From: Streptomyces griseoflavus
GTDB taxonomy: Bacteria > Actinomycetota > Actinomycetes > Streptomycetales > Streptomycetaceae
DNA length: 64,000 nt
NCBI RefSeq assembly: GCF_014649995.1
Contig: NZ_BMUC01000018.1
Span: forward strand, 81,822-145,821
Direction of reading: 5' to 3'
In this document: piece after piece, positions 8,833 to 17,918 of the stretch
Position numbering within the stretch: the first letter of the stretch is position 1
Layout of the letters: each line of letters starts with the position of its first letter
Notes under the pieces: model-generated
The model's input: the letters and a program-made list of their open reading frames with translations, nothing else
Told to the model about the DNA's origin: nothing
The model's database searches: none
Made by a program: the position numbers and the translations under genes

Positions 8833-9612
8833 TCAGTAGCGGCGCGTGATCAGCGCACGCTTCACTTCCGCGATCGCCTTGGTGACCTCGATGCCGCGCG
8901 GGCAGGCGTCCGTGCAGTTGAAGGTCGTGCGGCAGCGCCAGACGCCGTCGCGGTCGTTCAGGATCTCCAGGCGCTGCTCGCCGGCCTCGTCACGCGAGTC
9001 GAAGATGAAGCGGTGCGCGTTGACGATGGCCGCCGGGCCGAAGTACTGCCCGTCGTTCCAGAACACCGGGCACGAGGACGTGCACGCGGCGCACAGGATG
9101 CACTTGGTCGTGTCGTCGAAGCGCTCGCGGTCCTCGGCGGACTGCAGCCGCTCGCGCGTCGGCTCGTTCGTCTCCTTCGTGATCAGGAAGGGCATCACGT
9201 CCCGGTACGCCTGGAAGAACGGCTCCATGTCCACGACCAGGTCCTTGAGGACCGTCAGGCCCTTGATGGCCTCGACCGTGATCGGCTTCTCGGGGTTGAT
9301 GTCCTTGATCAGCGTCTTGCACGCCAGGCGGTTCTTGCCGTTGATCCGCATGGCGTCGGAGCCGCAGATGCCGTGGGCGCAGGAACGGCGGAACGTCAGG
9401 GTGCCGTCGAGATCCCACTTGATCTTGTGCAGCGCGTCGAGGACGCGCTCCTTGGGGTCGATCTCCAGCTGGAAGTCTTCCCAGACCGCCTCCGCGGAGA
9501 CCTCCGGGTTGAACCGGCGGATCCGCATGGTGACGGTGATGTAGGGGGAGTCGGCGAAACCGGGCTCGGGGGAACCGGCCGCGTCCGCCTTGTCCAGAAC
9601 AGGGGTAGCCAT
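8833..9612 (-). CDS. sdhB: succinate dehydrogenase iron-sulfur subunit
   Basis: Protein of 259 residues that passes electrons from the flavoprotein to quinone. The N-terminal plant-ferredoxin domain carries the [2Fe-2S] cysteines (RRSCAHGICGSDA). The C-terminal domain carries the [4Fe-4S]/[3Fe-4S] cysteines (CILCAACTSSCPVF and CRTTFNCTDACPRGIEV). Its ATG overlaps the sdhA stop by one base (TGATG). It is the last gene of the sdhCDAB operon and a strong hairpin follows. Length and motifs are fully standard. Confidence 0.97.
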   Translation of the reverse strand: MATPVLDKADAAGSPEPGFADSPYITVTMRIRRFNPEVSAEAVWEDFQLEIDPKERVLDALHKIKWDLDGTLTFRRSCAHGICGSDAMRINGKNRLACKTLIKDINPEKPITVEAIKGLTVLKDLVVDMEPFFQAYRDVMPFLITKETNEPTRERLQSAEDRERFDDTTKCILCAACTSSCPVFWNDGQYFGPAAIVNAHRFIFDSRDEAGEQRLEILNDRDGVWRCRTTFNCTDACPRGIEVTKAIAEVKRALITRRY

Positions 9613-11366
9613 CAGTACTTACGCTCCATCGGCTGGTAGCGGGTCTGGACGACCGGCTTGTAGTCCAGACGGACGGTCTCGGTGCCGTCGGCGCCGACCT
9701 CGCGGAACGCCATCGTGTGGCGCATGAAGTTGACGTCGTCGCGGTGGGGGAAGTCCTCGCGGTAGTGACCGCCGCGGGACTCCTTGCGGGCCAGTGCCGA
9801 GACGGCCATGACCTCGGCCAGGTCGAGCAGGTTGCCCAGCTCGACGGCCTCCAGCAGGTCGGTGTTGAACCGCTTGCCCTTGTCCTGGATGGCGACGTTC
9901 TTGTAGCGCTCGCGCAGCTCGGCGATCTTCTCGACCGCCGTCTTGATCGTCTGCTCGGTGCGGAACACCATGACGTTGGCGTCCATGGTCTCCTGCAGCT
10001 CGCGGCGGAGCTCGGCCACCCGCTCGTTGCCGGTGGAGGAGCGCAGCCGCTCGATCTGCTCGAGGACCAGGGACTCCGGGTTCTCCGGCAGCTCGACGAA
10101 GTCGGCCTTCTGGGAGTACTCCGCCGCGGCGATGCCCGCCCGCTTGCCGAACACGTTGATGTCCAGCAGCGAGTTGGTGCCCAGGCGGTTGGCGCCGTGC
10201 ACCGACACGCAGGCGACCTCGCCGGCCGCGTACAGGCCGGGGACGACGGTGGTGTTGTCCGCCAGCACCTCGCCCTGGACGTTGGTCGGGATGCCGCCCA
10301 TCGCGTAGTGCGCGGTCGGCTGGATCGGGATCGGGTCCGTGTAGGGCTCGATGCCGAGGTAGGTCCGCGCGAACTCCGTGATGTCGGGCAGCTTGGCGTC
10401 CAGCTGCTCCGGCGGGAGGTGCGTGAGGTCCAGGTAGACGTGGTCGCCCTCGGGACCGCAGCCGCGGCCCTCGCGGATCTCCGTGTAGATGGAGCGCGAG
10501 ACGACGTCACGCGAGGCGAGGTCCTTCATGACCGGCGCGTACTTCTCCATGAAGCGCTCGCCGTCCTTGTTGCGGAGGATGCCGCCCTCACCGCGGGCGC
10601 CCTCCGTCAGCAGGATGCCCATGCGCCAGATGCCGGTCGGGTGGAACTGGAAGAACTCCATGTCCTCCAGCGGCAGCCCGCGCCGGTACACGGCCGCCTG
10701 GCCGTCGCCGGTCAGCGTGTGCGCGTTGGAGGTCACCTTGAAGAACTTGCCGGTGCCGCCGGAGGCGTAGATCACGGCCTTCGCCTGGAAGACGTGGATC
10801 TCACCGGTGGCCAGCTCGTAGGCGACCACGCCGGCCGACTTCTTGACGCCGTCGACCTCGGTGATCAGCTGGTCCAGGACGTAGAACTCGTTGAAGAACT
10901 CCACGCCCTCCTTGACGCAGTTCTGGTACAGCGTCTGGAGGATCATGTGGCCGGTGCGGTCGGCCGCGTAGCAGGACCGGCGGACCGGGGCCTCGCCGTG
11001 GTTGCGGCTGTGACCGCCGAAGCGGCGCTGGTCGATGGTGCCGTCGGGGGTCCGGTTGAACGGCAGGCCCATCTTCTCCAGGTCGAGGACCGAGTCGATG
11101 GCCTCCTTCGCCAGGATCTCGGCGGCGTCCTGGTCGACCAGGTAGTCACCGCCCTTGACCGTGTCGAAGGTGTGCCACTCCCAGTTGTCCTCCTCCACGT
11201 TGGCCAGCGCGGCGGCCATGCCGCCCTGCGCGGCGCCCGTGTGGGAGCGGGTGGGGTAGAGCTTGGTCAGGACGGCGGTGCGGCTGCGCTTCGTCGACTC
11301 GATGGCCGCGCGCATGCCCGCGCCGCCGGCGCCGACGATGACGGTGTCGTACTTGTGGATCTTCAT
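9612..11366 (-). CDS. sdhA: succinate dehydrogenase flavoprotein subunit
   Basis: Protein of 584 residues, full length. It begins with the FAD-binding [10 protein letters not shown] loop, then the covalent-flavin His region [10 protein letters not shown]. Substrate-site motifs include [17 protein letters not shown] and [19 protein letters not shown]. It oxidises succinate to fumarate in the TCA cycle on the inner face of the membrane. It lies 19 bases after sdhD and overlaps sdhB by one base, so the four genes form one operon. Confidence 0.97.
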   Translation of the reverse strand: MKIHKYDTVIVGAGGAGMRAAIESTKRSRTAVLTKLYPTRSHTGAAQGGMAAALANVEEDNWEWHTFDTVKGGDYLVDQDAAEILAKEAIDSVLDLEKMGLPFNRTPDGTIDQRRFGGHSRNHGEAPVRRSCYAADRTGHMILQTLYQNCVKEGVEFFNEFYVLDQLITEVDGVKKSAGVVAYELATGEIHVFQAKAVIYASGGTGKFFKVTSNAHTLTGDGQAAVYRRGLPLEDMEFFQFHPTGIWRMGILLTEGARGEGGILRNKDGERFMEKYAPVMKDLASRDVVSRSIYTEIREGRGCGPEGDHVYLDLTHLPPEQLDAKLPDITEFARTYLGIEPYTDPIPIQPTAHYAMGGIPTNVQGEVLADNTTVVPGLYAAGEVACVSVHGANRLGTNSLLDINVFGKRAGIAAAEYSQKADFVELPENPESLVLEQIERLRSSTGNERVAELRRELQETMDANVMVFRTEQTIKTAVEKIAELRERYKNVAIQDKGKRFNTDLLEAVELGNLLDLAEVMAVSALARKESRGGHYREDFPHRDDVNFMRHTMAFREVGADGTETVRLDYKPVVQTRYQPMERKY

Positions 11367-11385
11367 ATCTCTCGCAGCCCCGTGC

Positions 11386-11868
11386 CTAGCGGATGTTCGG
11401 GTCGAAGGTGAAGATCACCAGCGTGCCCAGCAGGATGGTGAACACCGTGGCGGTGTAGAGCAGGCCCTTGAGCCACAGCCGGGTGTTCGGCCGCTCCGCG
11501 TAGTCGTTGATGACCGTGCGCAGGCCGTTGGCGCCGTGCAGCATCGCCAGCCACAGCATCAGCAGGTCCCAGACCTGCCAGAACGGCGAGGCCCAGCGGC
11601 CGGCCACGAAGGCGAAACCGATCTTGGAGACGCCGCCGTCCAGCACCAGCTGGATCAGCAGGTGGCCGATGACGAGGACGACCAGGACGACACCGGACAG
11701 GCGCATGAACAGCCAGGCGGCCAGCTCGAAGTTGCCCCGGGTGCTCTTCGGGGTCTTCTTGGTCCGCTTGCGCGGCGGCTCGATGACCGGCGCCGGGTTG
11801 TCGACGGAGTAGAGCGAGGCGCCCTCGACGGGGCCGACGCCCGAGGCGTTGGTTTCAGTGGTGGACAT
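11386..11868 (-). CDS. sdhD: succinate dehydrogenase hydrophobic membrane anchor subunit
   Basis: Protein of 160 residues with a soluble N-terminal stretch and three membrane helices (about 50-70, 95-115 and 135-155). The conserved [14 protein letters not shown] segment follows the second helix. It anchors the catalytic SdhAB dimer and with SdhC forms the quinone and haem b site. Five bases separate it from sdhC. SdhC and SdhD evolve fast, so the C versus D assignment rests on gene order and on this characteristic motif. Confidence 0.92.
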   Translation of the reverse strand: MSTTETNASGVGPVEGASLYSVDNPAPVIEPPRKRTKKTPKSTRGNFELAAWLFMRLSGVVLVVLVIGHLLIQLVLDGGVSKIGFAFVAGRWASPFWQVWDLLMLWLAMLHGANGLRTVINDYAERPNTRLWLKGLLYTATVFTILLGTLVIFTFDPNIR

Positions 11869-11873
11869 GGGCG

Positions 11874-12254
11874 TCAGCTCCCGAACAGTTCACGAGCGGC
11901 GTGGCCGAGGACGGGGTAGATCGCCCCGAGCATCAGCACGGCCCACAGGGCGACGACGGTCCAGAGCATCTGCTTCTGGTAGCGGGCGCCCTTGACCCAG
12001 AAGTCGACGGCGATGACACGCAGGCCGTTGAGCGCGTGGAAGAGGATGGCGGCGACGAGGCCGTACTCCAGCAGCGCGACGATCGGCGTCTTGTACGTGG
12101 CCACGACGGTGTCGTAGGCCTCGGGGGACACGCGCACGAGAGCGGTGTCCAGCACGTGAACGAACAGGAAGAAGAAAATGAGGACGCCGGTGACTCGATG
12201 AGCCACCCAGGACCACATTCCTTCCCGGCCGCGGTACAGCGTTCCAGCCGGCAC
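11874..12254 (-). CDS. sdhC: succinate dehydrogenase cytochrome b556 subunit
   Basis: Protein of 126 residues with three helices. WSWVAHRVTGVLIFFFLFVH is the family signature, and the second half carries LFHALNGLRVIAVDF. It supplies haem b ligands and part of the quinone pocket. The GTG at 12254 has the near-perfect site GGAGGAAA just upstream; the longer reading to 12344 is rejected for that reason. It is the first gene of the operon. Confidence 0.95.
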   Translation of the reverse strand: MPAGTLYRGREGMWSWVAHRVTGVLIFFFLFVHVLDTALVRVSPEAYDTVVATYKTPIVALLEYGLVAAILFHALNGLRVIAVDFWVKGARYQKQMLWTVVALWAVLMLGAIYPVLGHAARELFGS

Positions 12255-12432
12255 GGAAATTTCCTCCGGGAGCGGGGGTCGGGGCCGCGCCGGCTTTCCT
12301 TGTCGGTCGGGCCCGGCCGGGTACGGTCCACCGGCCCCCAGCATGGTAGCGACGAGTGCCTGCGGTGCTTACAGGGGGCCTGCCGGTGTGATCAAACTTG
12401 CACTCGAAGGGGTGCGCGCCGGTCCTCGACGG
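12255..12432 (-). promoter_or_regulatory. sdhCDAB upstream region
   Basis: This 178-base stretch separates the OHCU decarboxylase stop from sdhC. Read toward sdhC it contains TTGATC, an 18-base spacer and TAAGCA, and further on TACCAT. Either could be the core promoter. I see no clear operator. Confidence 0.3.
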
Positions 12433-13095
12433 CTACCGGGGCGGGGCTTTGTCGCGTTTGCCGGGGGCCGGGCCGTCGCCCGCCGGTCGGGCGGTGCCCC
12501 GCGCACCCAGCATGCCGAGCAGCCGCTCCCTGGCCAGGCGCCGGAGTTGCTCGGCCGCCATGACCCGCTCGTCCTCCGGATCGTTGGCCAATCGTGACCG
12601 GATGTCCTCGAGGACGCGGTCCAGGGTCTCTTCCTCGGGGACCCCGTCCAGCGCGATGACGAACACGTGTCCGAACTTGGCCTCGTAGGCGGCGTGGGCC
12701 GCGCTCAGGGCGGTGTGGGCGGCGCTGTAGGTGTCCTCGGGGAGGGCGGGGAGGGATTCCGCCGCCAGGGCCTCGGCGAGCTCCTTGGCGGAGAGGTCGT
12801 ACGCCGCCTCGTCCGCGGCCGCCAGGAGGGACGCCGGATCCGGGTAGGGGCGGTGCCCCGCGACGCGCAGGGCCCAGCGCAGGCTGTGCAGGCAGGCCAG
12901 CAGGTCGCGCTCGGCGTCCTGGGCGGGGGCGGTGTTGAACCGCTCCAGCGGGGGCGGAGGGCCGGGCGCGCCGCGGGCCTGTGCGGGTATGGCGACTCGG
13001 CCGGGGAGGTCTGGGAGACGGTGCGCAGGCAGCGTGGGTCCTCGTGGGCGTCGCGTGTGTGTCGATGGAAGATGCTGTGAGAGTTCTGACGACAC
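12433..13095 (-). CDS. 2-oxo-4-hydroxy-4-carboxy-5-ureidoimidazoline (OHCU) decarboxylase family protein
   Basis: The conserved core (ERFNTAPAQDAER..., SLRWALRVAGHRPYPDPASL, FGHVFVIALDG, then RLANDPEDERVMAAEQLRRLAR) is that of the enzyme that turns the uric-acid product OHCU into S-allantoin. The last 30 residues are a charged tail (GDGPAPGKRDKAPPR). The start is uncertain: no ATG or GTG lies near the core. The nearest in-frame GTG is 13095, giving 220 residues with about 40 before the core; a CTG closer in is possible. Other purine-ring genes (hpxO, uricase, allantoinase) are not adjacent, so its role in urate breakdown is inferred from family only. It faces the hexosaminidase gene divergently. 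Confidence 0.75.
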   Translation of the reverse strand: MSSELSQHLPSTHTRRPRGPTLPAHRLPDLPGRVAIPAQARGAPGPPPPLERFNTAPAQDAERDLLACLHSLRWALRVAGHRPYPDPASLLAAADEAAYDLSAKELAEALAAESLPALPEDTYSAAHTALSAAHAAYEAKFGHVFVIALDGVPEEETLDRVLEDIRSRLANDPEDERVMAAEQLRRLARERLLGMLGARGTARPAGDGPAPGKRDKAPPR

Positions 13096-13208
13096 GTTAC
13101 CGAGTGCGCCCGGGACGTGTCCGATCGGTACCCCGAATTCACCCGGACGGCGGGGTTTGGGAGCGGCTCGTGGACGCCTCTCACCCGATCGGGTCGTACG
13201 TTGGCTGG

Positions 13209-14864
13209 GTGAGTCGGCACAGGCAGCGCAGGCAGCAGGGTCAGCACGGACGTCGCCCGACGGCGGGGGCGGTGCGGGAGCGACGGGTCCTGGTCGCGGC
13301 GGTCGCCGCGGGCGTGCTGGTGGCCGCGTCCGGCGTGGGCATCGGGCTGTGGGCGTCCTCGGGCGACGACGGCTCCCCCGCGGGCTCGACGGCGGCGTCC
13401 TCCACCCGGAGCCCAAGCCCGAGCCCCACCCGCTCCTACCCGCTGTCGCAGGCGCCGCGCACCATACCCGCGGTCCGCGAGCACGCGGCGGAGCGCGGCC
13501 CGGGCTGGCGCCCCGCGCGTGAGCACCGGGTGGTCGTGGCCGATCCGGCGCTCGCCGACGAGGGCCGGCTGATAGCCGGCGAGCTGGGGCTGACGTACGC
13601 GGGGGAGAAGGACGACGAGCGGGACGGGGACCTGCGGCTGGAGCTGAACCGCGACGCGGGCGCCGGCCCCGAGTCGTACACGATGACCGTGCGGGGCGGG
13701 CGGGTGACCGTGGCCGCCCCCGCGGAGGCGGGCGTCTTCTACGGCACCCGCACCCTCAAGCAGGAGACGAAGGGCGCCGGCACCGCCCCCGAGGGCGTGG
13801 TGCGCGACGAGCCGGCCAAGCAGCGGCGCGGCATGATGCTGGACATCGCGCGCAAGCACTACAGCGCCGACTGGATCGAGGACCGCGTCCGCGAGCTCGG
13901 CGACCTGAAGTTCAACGAGCTCGGCCTGCACTTCTCCGACGACCAGGGCTTCCGTGTCGAGTCCGACTCGCACCCGGAGATCGTCTCCGCGCAGCACCTG
14001 ACCAAGGCGCAGGTCGAGCGGATCGTCGACCTGGCCGCGTCCCGGCACATCACCGTCGTCCCCGAGATCGACTCGCCCGGGCATCTCGGCGCGGTCCTCG
14101 CCGCCCACCCCGGCCTCCAGCTGCGTGACGCGAGCGGCCGGGCCGTGCGCGGCGCGATCGACATCTCGAAGCCGGGGGCCGCGGAGATCGTCGACGACCT
14201 GCTGAAGGAGTACGCCGGACTCTTCCCCGGCGGGCGGTGGCACCTCGGCGCCGACGAGTACCAGGCCCTGGTGGTCTCCGATCCCGAGGCGTCGTTCCCG
14301 GGTCTGGCCGCCGCCGCGCGGAAGAAGTACGGCGCCGGCGCGACCGTCGAGGACCTGACCACCGGGTGGCTGAACGACCGGGCCGCCACCGTCCGGGCCC
14401 TCGACCGCGTGCCCCGCGCCTGGAACGACGGCTTCTTCCGGGGCGGGTCGGTGCGGGCTGACAAGGACATCGAGGTCGCCTACTGGACCGGCAAGGAGAT
14501 CGGAGCCCGGCAGCCGGCCGAGTACCTGGCCGAGGGCCGCCAGGTGATCAACTACAACGACGAGTTCCTCTACTACGTGCTCGGGGAACCGCTGACCTTC
14601 GTCTACCCGACGGGGGAGCGGATCTACGAGCAGTGGACACCGCTGGTGCTGCGCGGTACCACAGCCGTCCCGGAGCGGTACGACGACCAGATCCTCGGCG
14701 GGTCCTTCGCCATCTGGGGCGACCTGCCCCGCTCCCAGACCCAGGAGCAGATCGCGGCCGGCATCCGCATGCCGCTGCGGGCGACGGTCCAGAAGCTGTG
14801 GGACACCGACGAACCCGAGCTGTCCTGGGCGGAGTTCCGCGCACTGGCGGACGAACTGGGCTGA
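13209..14864 (+). CDS. exported beta-N-acetylhexosaminidase (GH20)
   Basis: Protein of 551 residues. The basic N-terminus and hydrophobic segment (about 25-50, LVAAVAAGVLVAASGVG) are a signal peptide or anchor, followed by a Ser/Pro-rich linker. A GH20b-like domain precedes the catalytic barrel, which starts near RRGMMLDIARKHY. The acid/base pair is D-E in WHLGADEYQAL, and VVPEIDSPGHLGAV and DDQGFRVESDSHPE are family motifs. It releases terminal GlcNAc or GalNAc from chitin oligomers or wall glycans outside the cell. The GTG at 13209 directly precedes the signal sequence; the ribosome-binding site is weak and a longer start cannot be excluded. Confidence 0.9.
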   Translation: MSRHRQRRQQGQHGRRPTAGAVRERRVLVAAVAAGVLVAASGVGIGLWASSGDDGSPAGSTAASSTRSPSPSPTRSYPLSQAPRTIPAVREHAAERGPGWRPAREHRVVVADPALADEGRLIAGELGLTYAGEKDDERDGDLRLELNRDAGAGPESYTMTVRGGRVTVAAPAEAGVFYGTRTLKQETKGAGTAPEGVVRDEPAKQRRGMMLDIARKHYSADWIEDRVRELGDLKFNELGLHFSDDQGFRVESDSHPEIVSAQHLTKAQVERIVDLAASRHITVVPEIDSPGHLGAVLAAHPGLQLRDASGRAVRGAIDISKPGAAEIVDDLLKEYAGLFPGGRWHLGADEYQALVVSDPEASFPGLAAAARKKYGAGATVEDLTTGWLNDRAATVRALDRVPRAWNDGFFRGGSVRADKDIEVAYWTGKEIGARQPAEYLAEGRQVINYNDEFLYYVLGEPLTFVYPTGERIYEQWTPLVLRGTTAVPERYDDQILGGSFAIWGDLPRSQTQEQIAAGIRMPLRATVQKLWDTDEPELSWAEFRALADELG

Positions 14865-14987
14865 CCCCGCCGGCCCCGGCGCACCCCGGACGGGGTCGCG
14901 GATTGCCGGATATGCCTGCGAACCCCCGTACGACTGTGGTGGTGTTTCGGGTGATCCGAACCGACGCACCGGGGGGAACACCAGCAC

Positions 14988-15491
14988 ATGGGCTACTGGG
15001 GGTATTTCGTCGTGGGCCGCGGGGAGCGGCCGCTCGCCGAGCTGGACGCGCTGGCCGGCGCGTCCGGCGGCATGACCCTGCGCACCTCCGCGCCGGACGG
15101 GTGGCAGGTGTGGGAGTACCCGGGTGACGGGGGCGACGTCGGGAACATGAACGACCTGGCCCGGGAGACCGGGGCGCCCGCGCTGTTCGGGTACGTCATG
15201 GACAGCGACTGCGTGGTCGTGGAGGCGGCGTCACCGGAGAGCGGGGCGTGGACGACCTGCCTGGCCCGGACCGCCATGGCCGGGTATCTCGACGGGCAGC
15301 AAGGGCTCACGGTCGACGACTACTTCCTGGAGCCCGCCGACGCCGCCGAGCGGGCGGTCTTCTGGGCCGAGGAGGCGGGGCACACGGTGTCCGCGGAGGA
15401 CGTGGCCCGGGTACTGACCGCCGACCCCGACCCCGTGGCCGAAAACCTCTTCTTCCGCCTTCTCGACCGGCTCGGTGTGGTGCCCGAGTGA
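14988..15491 (+). CDS. conserved Streptomyces protein of unknown function
   Basis: Protein of 167 residues beginning MGYWGYFVVGRGERPLAEL. It is acidic and soluble, with no signal peptide or membrane segment and no domain that I recognise. Aromatic-rich short strands in the first half and an Ala/Glu-rich helical second half suggest an alpha/beta fold. The GGGGGGAACACC run gives a plausible ribosome-binding site before the ATG. A hairpin follows at 15542. I do not assign a role. Confidence 0.7.
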   Translation: MGYWGYFVVGRGERPLAELDALAGASGGMTLRTSAPDGWQVWEYPGDGGDVGNMNDLARETGAPALFGYVMDSDCVVVEAASPESGAWTTCLARTAMAGYLDGQQGLTVDDYFLEPADAAERAVFWAEEAGHTVSAEDVARVLTADPDPVAENLFFRLLDRLGVVPE

Positions 15492-15524
15492 CACTCCCGG
15501 CCCGTCGCACGCAGTAAGGGGAGA
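15487..15524 (+). repeat. copy 1 of a shared GTGACACT...ACGCAGTAA motif
   Basis: GTGACACTCCCGGCCCG, four variable bases, then ACGCAGTAA. A very similar block occurs at 20943-20980, also just past a gene end. Function unknown; promoter, terminator-associated element or small dispersed repeat are all possible. Confidence 0.5.
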
Positions 15525-15541
15525 TGCGGGCTCCGTGAGGC

Positions 15542-15564
15542 ATGAGGCCCGTAATGGGCCTCAT
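15542..15564 (+). terminator. hairpin after the 14988 gene
   Basis: ATGAGGCCC pairs with GGGCCTCAT around a GTAAT loop, 50 bases past the stop and 35 before the next start. It can end the upstream transcript or sit in the leader of the next gene. Confidence 0.5.
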
Positions 15565-15599
15565 GGGGGGCCTGTGACGACCCGCAGAGGGAGGCGTGG

Positions 15600-16157
15600 A
15601 TGAGCCTGGTGGAACTGATCGCGCAGGCCGACGAGCACGGACTGGCCGTGAGCGGGTTGGCTTGTTTGGATCGGTGCGTGCCGTTGCTCGGTGGCGACGA
15701 CGAGGCGGTGCGGCCGCTGTGGGCCAGCCTCGCGGAGGACGCCGCCCCCGGCGACTGGGCCGAACGGCTCCGGCAGACGCGCGGCAGGCTGGACGCGGCG
15801 GTCGACGGCGCGCGGGAGTGCGCGGTGGAGGCGCGGCGGATGCTCGCCACCGCTCCCGCGGAGCTGTCCGGCGCCGGGCTGCGGGAGTGGGCCGACGCGT
15901 GTTCCCTCGGCGCGCTGCGCATCCACCGGCTGCTGGACGGCGCCGCCGGTGACGCCGGGCTCGCGGACGCCTGCCGTGAGGGTGCCGCGGAGGGCCTGTC
16001 GCCGCTCCTCGCCGCCGAACTGCGCCGTCAGACCGCCGTCCTGGAACTGATGGCCGCCCGCGGCCCGGCAGGGCTGCGCGGTGCGCTGGAGGTGTCGACG
16101 GAGGGCCGGCGGGTGCTGCGCGCCGCGGTGTCCCGCCGCAGCCGCAGGGACGGCTGA
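15600..16157 (+). CDS. conserved alpha-helical protein of unknown function
   Basis: Protein of 185 residues, Ala/Leu/Arg rich, apparently all helical, with no signal peptide, membrane span or recognised domain. It begins MSLVELIAQADEHGLAVSGL. GAGGGAGGCG directly precedes the ATG and acts as ribosome-binding site. Codon bias is typical of the chromosome, so I believe it is real. Its two neighbours are also unknowns. No function assigned. Confidence 0.65.
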   Translation: MSLVELIAQADEHGLAVSGLACLDRCVPLLGGDDEAVRPLWASLAEDAAPGDWAERLRQTRGRLDAAVDGARECAVEARRMLATAPAELSGAGLREWADACSLGALRIHRLLDGAAGDAGLADACREGAAEGLSPLLAAELRRQTAVLELMAARGPAGLRGALEVSTEGRRVLRAAVSRRSRRDG

Positions 16158-16277
16158 GGCACGCCGAAGCCGTCACGGGCGGCAGGTCCTGTGACCGTCC
16201 CGGGGTGGTCCTGCGCCCTTTGGGAGAACCCCCGGGACCCGGGTGACGAAACGGTTCGCCGCAGCGCTCTTCATGGT

Positions 16278-16691
16278 GTGACGACTGCGACGACTGTGAC
16301 GACACAGCAGGAGACCAGGCCCTCGGCCGCGACGAAGCCGGTCCGCTGGGCGGCGGACGCGGTGGCGGCGCTGCGCGAAGGGGCACGGCTGCGCCTCGAC
16401 TACTCGGCGCGCAGCCTGTGGAGCGTCGACCGGGTGATCGAGGACATCCGCCGCGAGGCCGCCCCGTACGCCGCCGTGGAACTGGTGCTGCGCGGATTCG
16501 GCGCCTACGCCGGTGAGGTGATCGCGCGTCAGTCCGGTGCCGAGTGGTGGGCCTCCGGCGGGGAGCACTGGATCCGCACCCCGGACGGCCGCCTCTGGGA
16601 CCCGATCGACGAGGCCCGCCGCTGCTACACCGGAGAGGGGTCCCTGCGCCTGCTGTGCCGTGACGCCTGCGGCGACGGACGGAACCCGTGA
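16278..16691 (+). CDS. conserved protein of unknown function
   Basis: Protein of 137 residues. After a variable Thr-rich N-terminus the conserved part runs RWAADAVAALREGARLRLDY, then ERV-like VDRVIEDIRREAAPY, FGAYAGEVIARQSGAEWW and IRTPDGRLWDPIDEARRC. It appears soluble; I recognise no catalytic motif. I chose GTG 16278 because the frame upstream lacks conservation-like sequence, although the ribosome-binding site is weak; GTG 16296 and an opening at 16191 are alternatives. No function assigned. Confidence 0.6.
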   Translation: MTTATTVTTQQETRPSAATKPVRWAADAVAALREGARLRLDYSARSLWSVDRVIEDIRREAAPYAAVELVLRGFGAYAGEVIARQSGAEWWASGGEHWIRTPDGRLWDPIDEARRCYTGEGSLRLLCRDACGDGRNP

Positions 16692-17061
16692 GCCCCGGCC
16701 GCCGGGCGGCCGGGCAGGAGGGATGACGGGACGGTCCGCCGGGCGTGCGCGGCCGGACGCGCACGCCGGACGCCCGGACCCCCGCCACCGCGACGTCACG
16801 GCGGATCACGCTCCCGGCGCCCGTGCCGCCGGCGCCCGGCCCAGGGGGTGTGGCGGCACGTCACCGGTGCGGGCCGCCCTCCCCCGAGGCCGTCCGGACC
16901 GGTGGTGCCACCGGCCCGGACGGGCCGCACCAGGCGTCTGACGAGCTGTGACACATTCGTCGCGCCGAACGCTGATGACCGTGGGGGTGCGAGCGCCGGC
17001 GGACGTGCTCACGCCAAGCGTGTCGGAGGCGCTACCCGCTCGGAACGGACGAGGACGGTTC
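16692..17061 (+). other. intergenic region upstream of the first ECF sigma gene
   Basis: This 370-base GC-rich stretch has no gene that I can support. Near its end, CTGTGACACATTCG at 16946 resembles elements beside the second ECF locus and is a likely promoter part for the sigma gene. An in-frame GTG inside it (16948) is probably part of that promoter, not a start. Confidence 0.4.
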
Positions 17062-17679
17062 TTGGGCCACGGAGGGGAATCCCGCCGCACACAGGCGTAC
17101 GACGGGGAACTGGGCGCGGCCGTCGCGCGGGCCCAGGAGGGGGACGAGTCCGCCTTCGCCACGGCCTACCGGCTCGTCCAGCCGGGACTGCTCGCCTACG
17201 TGCGGGGGCTGGTCGGGGACGACGCCGAGGACGTGATGTCGGACGCCTGGCTGGAGATCGCCCGCGACCTGGGCAGGTTCAAGGGCGACGGGGCCGGCTT
17301 CCGGGGCTGGACGGCGACCATCGCCCGGCACCGGGCACTGGACCACCTGCGCCGGCAGCGGGTGCGGCCCCGGGCGTCGGCGCTGGAACAGGACCTCCTG
17401 GACCTGCCCGGACCGCAGAGCACCCACGACCAGGCCATGGAGGCCCTGTCCACCGAGTACGCCCTGGACCTGGTCGGCGGCCTGCCGCGGGACCAGGCGG
17501 AAGCCGTACTGCTGCGCGTGGTCGTCGGCCTCGACGGTCCCGCCGCCGCGCGGGTCCTCGGCAAGCGGCCGGGTGCCGTGCGGACGGCCGCGTACCGGGG
17601 GCTGAAGCGGCTGGCGCAGCAGCTCGGCGCCGACGGTGTGACGGATGAGGCGCCGAAAACGCTGGGTGGTTCGGCATGA
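17062..17679 (+). CDS. ECF sigma factor (paralogue 1)
   Basis: Protein of about 205 residues from a TTG start. Region 2 (ARAQEGDESAFATAYRL, then EDVMSDAWLEIARDLGRF and GWTATIARHRALDHLRR) and region 4 (LPRDQAEAVLLRVVVGLDG, KRPGAVRTAAYRGLKRLAQQ) are intact. It directs RNA polymerase to a small gene set. The TTG at 17062 follows GAGGACGG; the frame also opens at GTG 16948, inside the likely promoter. It resembles the sigma factor at 19179 along its length, and the gene order (sigma, then one-pass membrane protein) is the same. The membrane protein is probably its anti-sigma factor. Confidence 0.88.
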   Translation: MGHGGESRRTQAYDGELGAAVARAQEGDESAFATAYRLVQPGLLAYVRGLVGDDAEDVMSDAWLEIARDLGRFKGDGAGFRGWTATIARHRALDHLRRQRVRPRASALEQDLLDLPGPQSTHDQAMEALSTEYALDLVGGLPRDQAEAVLLRVVVGLDGPAAARVLGKRPGAVRTAAYRGLKRLAQQLGADGVTDEAPKTLGGSA

Positions 17680-17780
17680 ACACCGGCCGGCCCGGCAGCC
17701 CCGGAGGGCGGCGCGGCGACACCCGGCCCGGGCCGTCCGGGCCCGGCGGCCCGCGGCGGCCCCCGCGAGCCGGGCGCTGA
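17676..17780 (+). CDS. possible 34-residue ORF coupled to the ECF gene
   Basis: ATG 17676 overlaps the sigma stop by four bases (ATGA), the usual coupling for a following gene, but the frame ends after 34 Gly/Pro/Arg-rich codons. In the second locus the same position starts the membrane protein itself. It may be a leader peptide or chance. Low support. Confidence 0.2.
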   Translation: MNTGRPGSPGGRRGDTRPGPSGPGGPRRPPRAGR

Positions 17781-17918
17781 ACAGGCCCGACACGCGGAAC
17801 GTATCCGTCGGTCCGGGCGGCATCACCCGCGCGGCCGGACCGGACGGGATCCGCGCGGGCCGCGAGCGCCGGGCGCCCGCGCGGGACGGAGCAGGACCGA
17901 GCAGGGACGGGAACGGAC

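Noticed and set aside
9717-11411. 564-residue open frame antisense to sdhA
   Set aside because: sdhA is certain on the other strand. The antisense protein is Val/Asp/Leu/Gly-rich with no motifs, the usual shadow of GC-rich codon bias.
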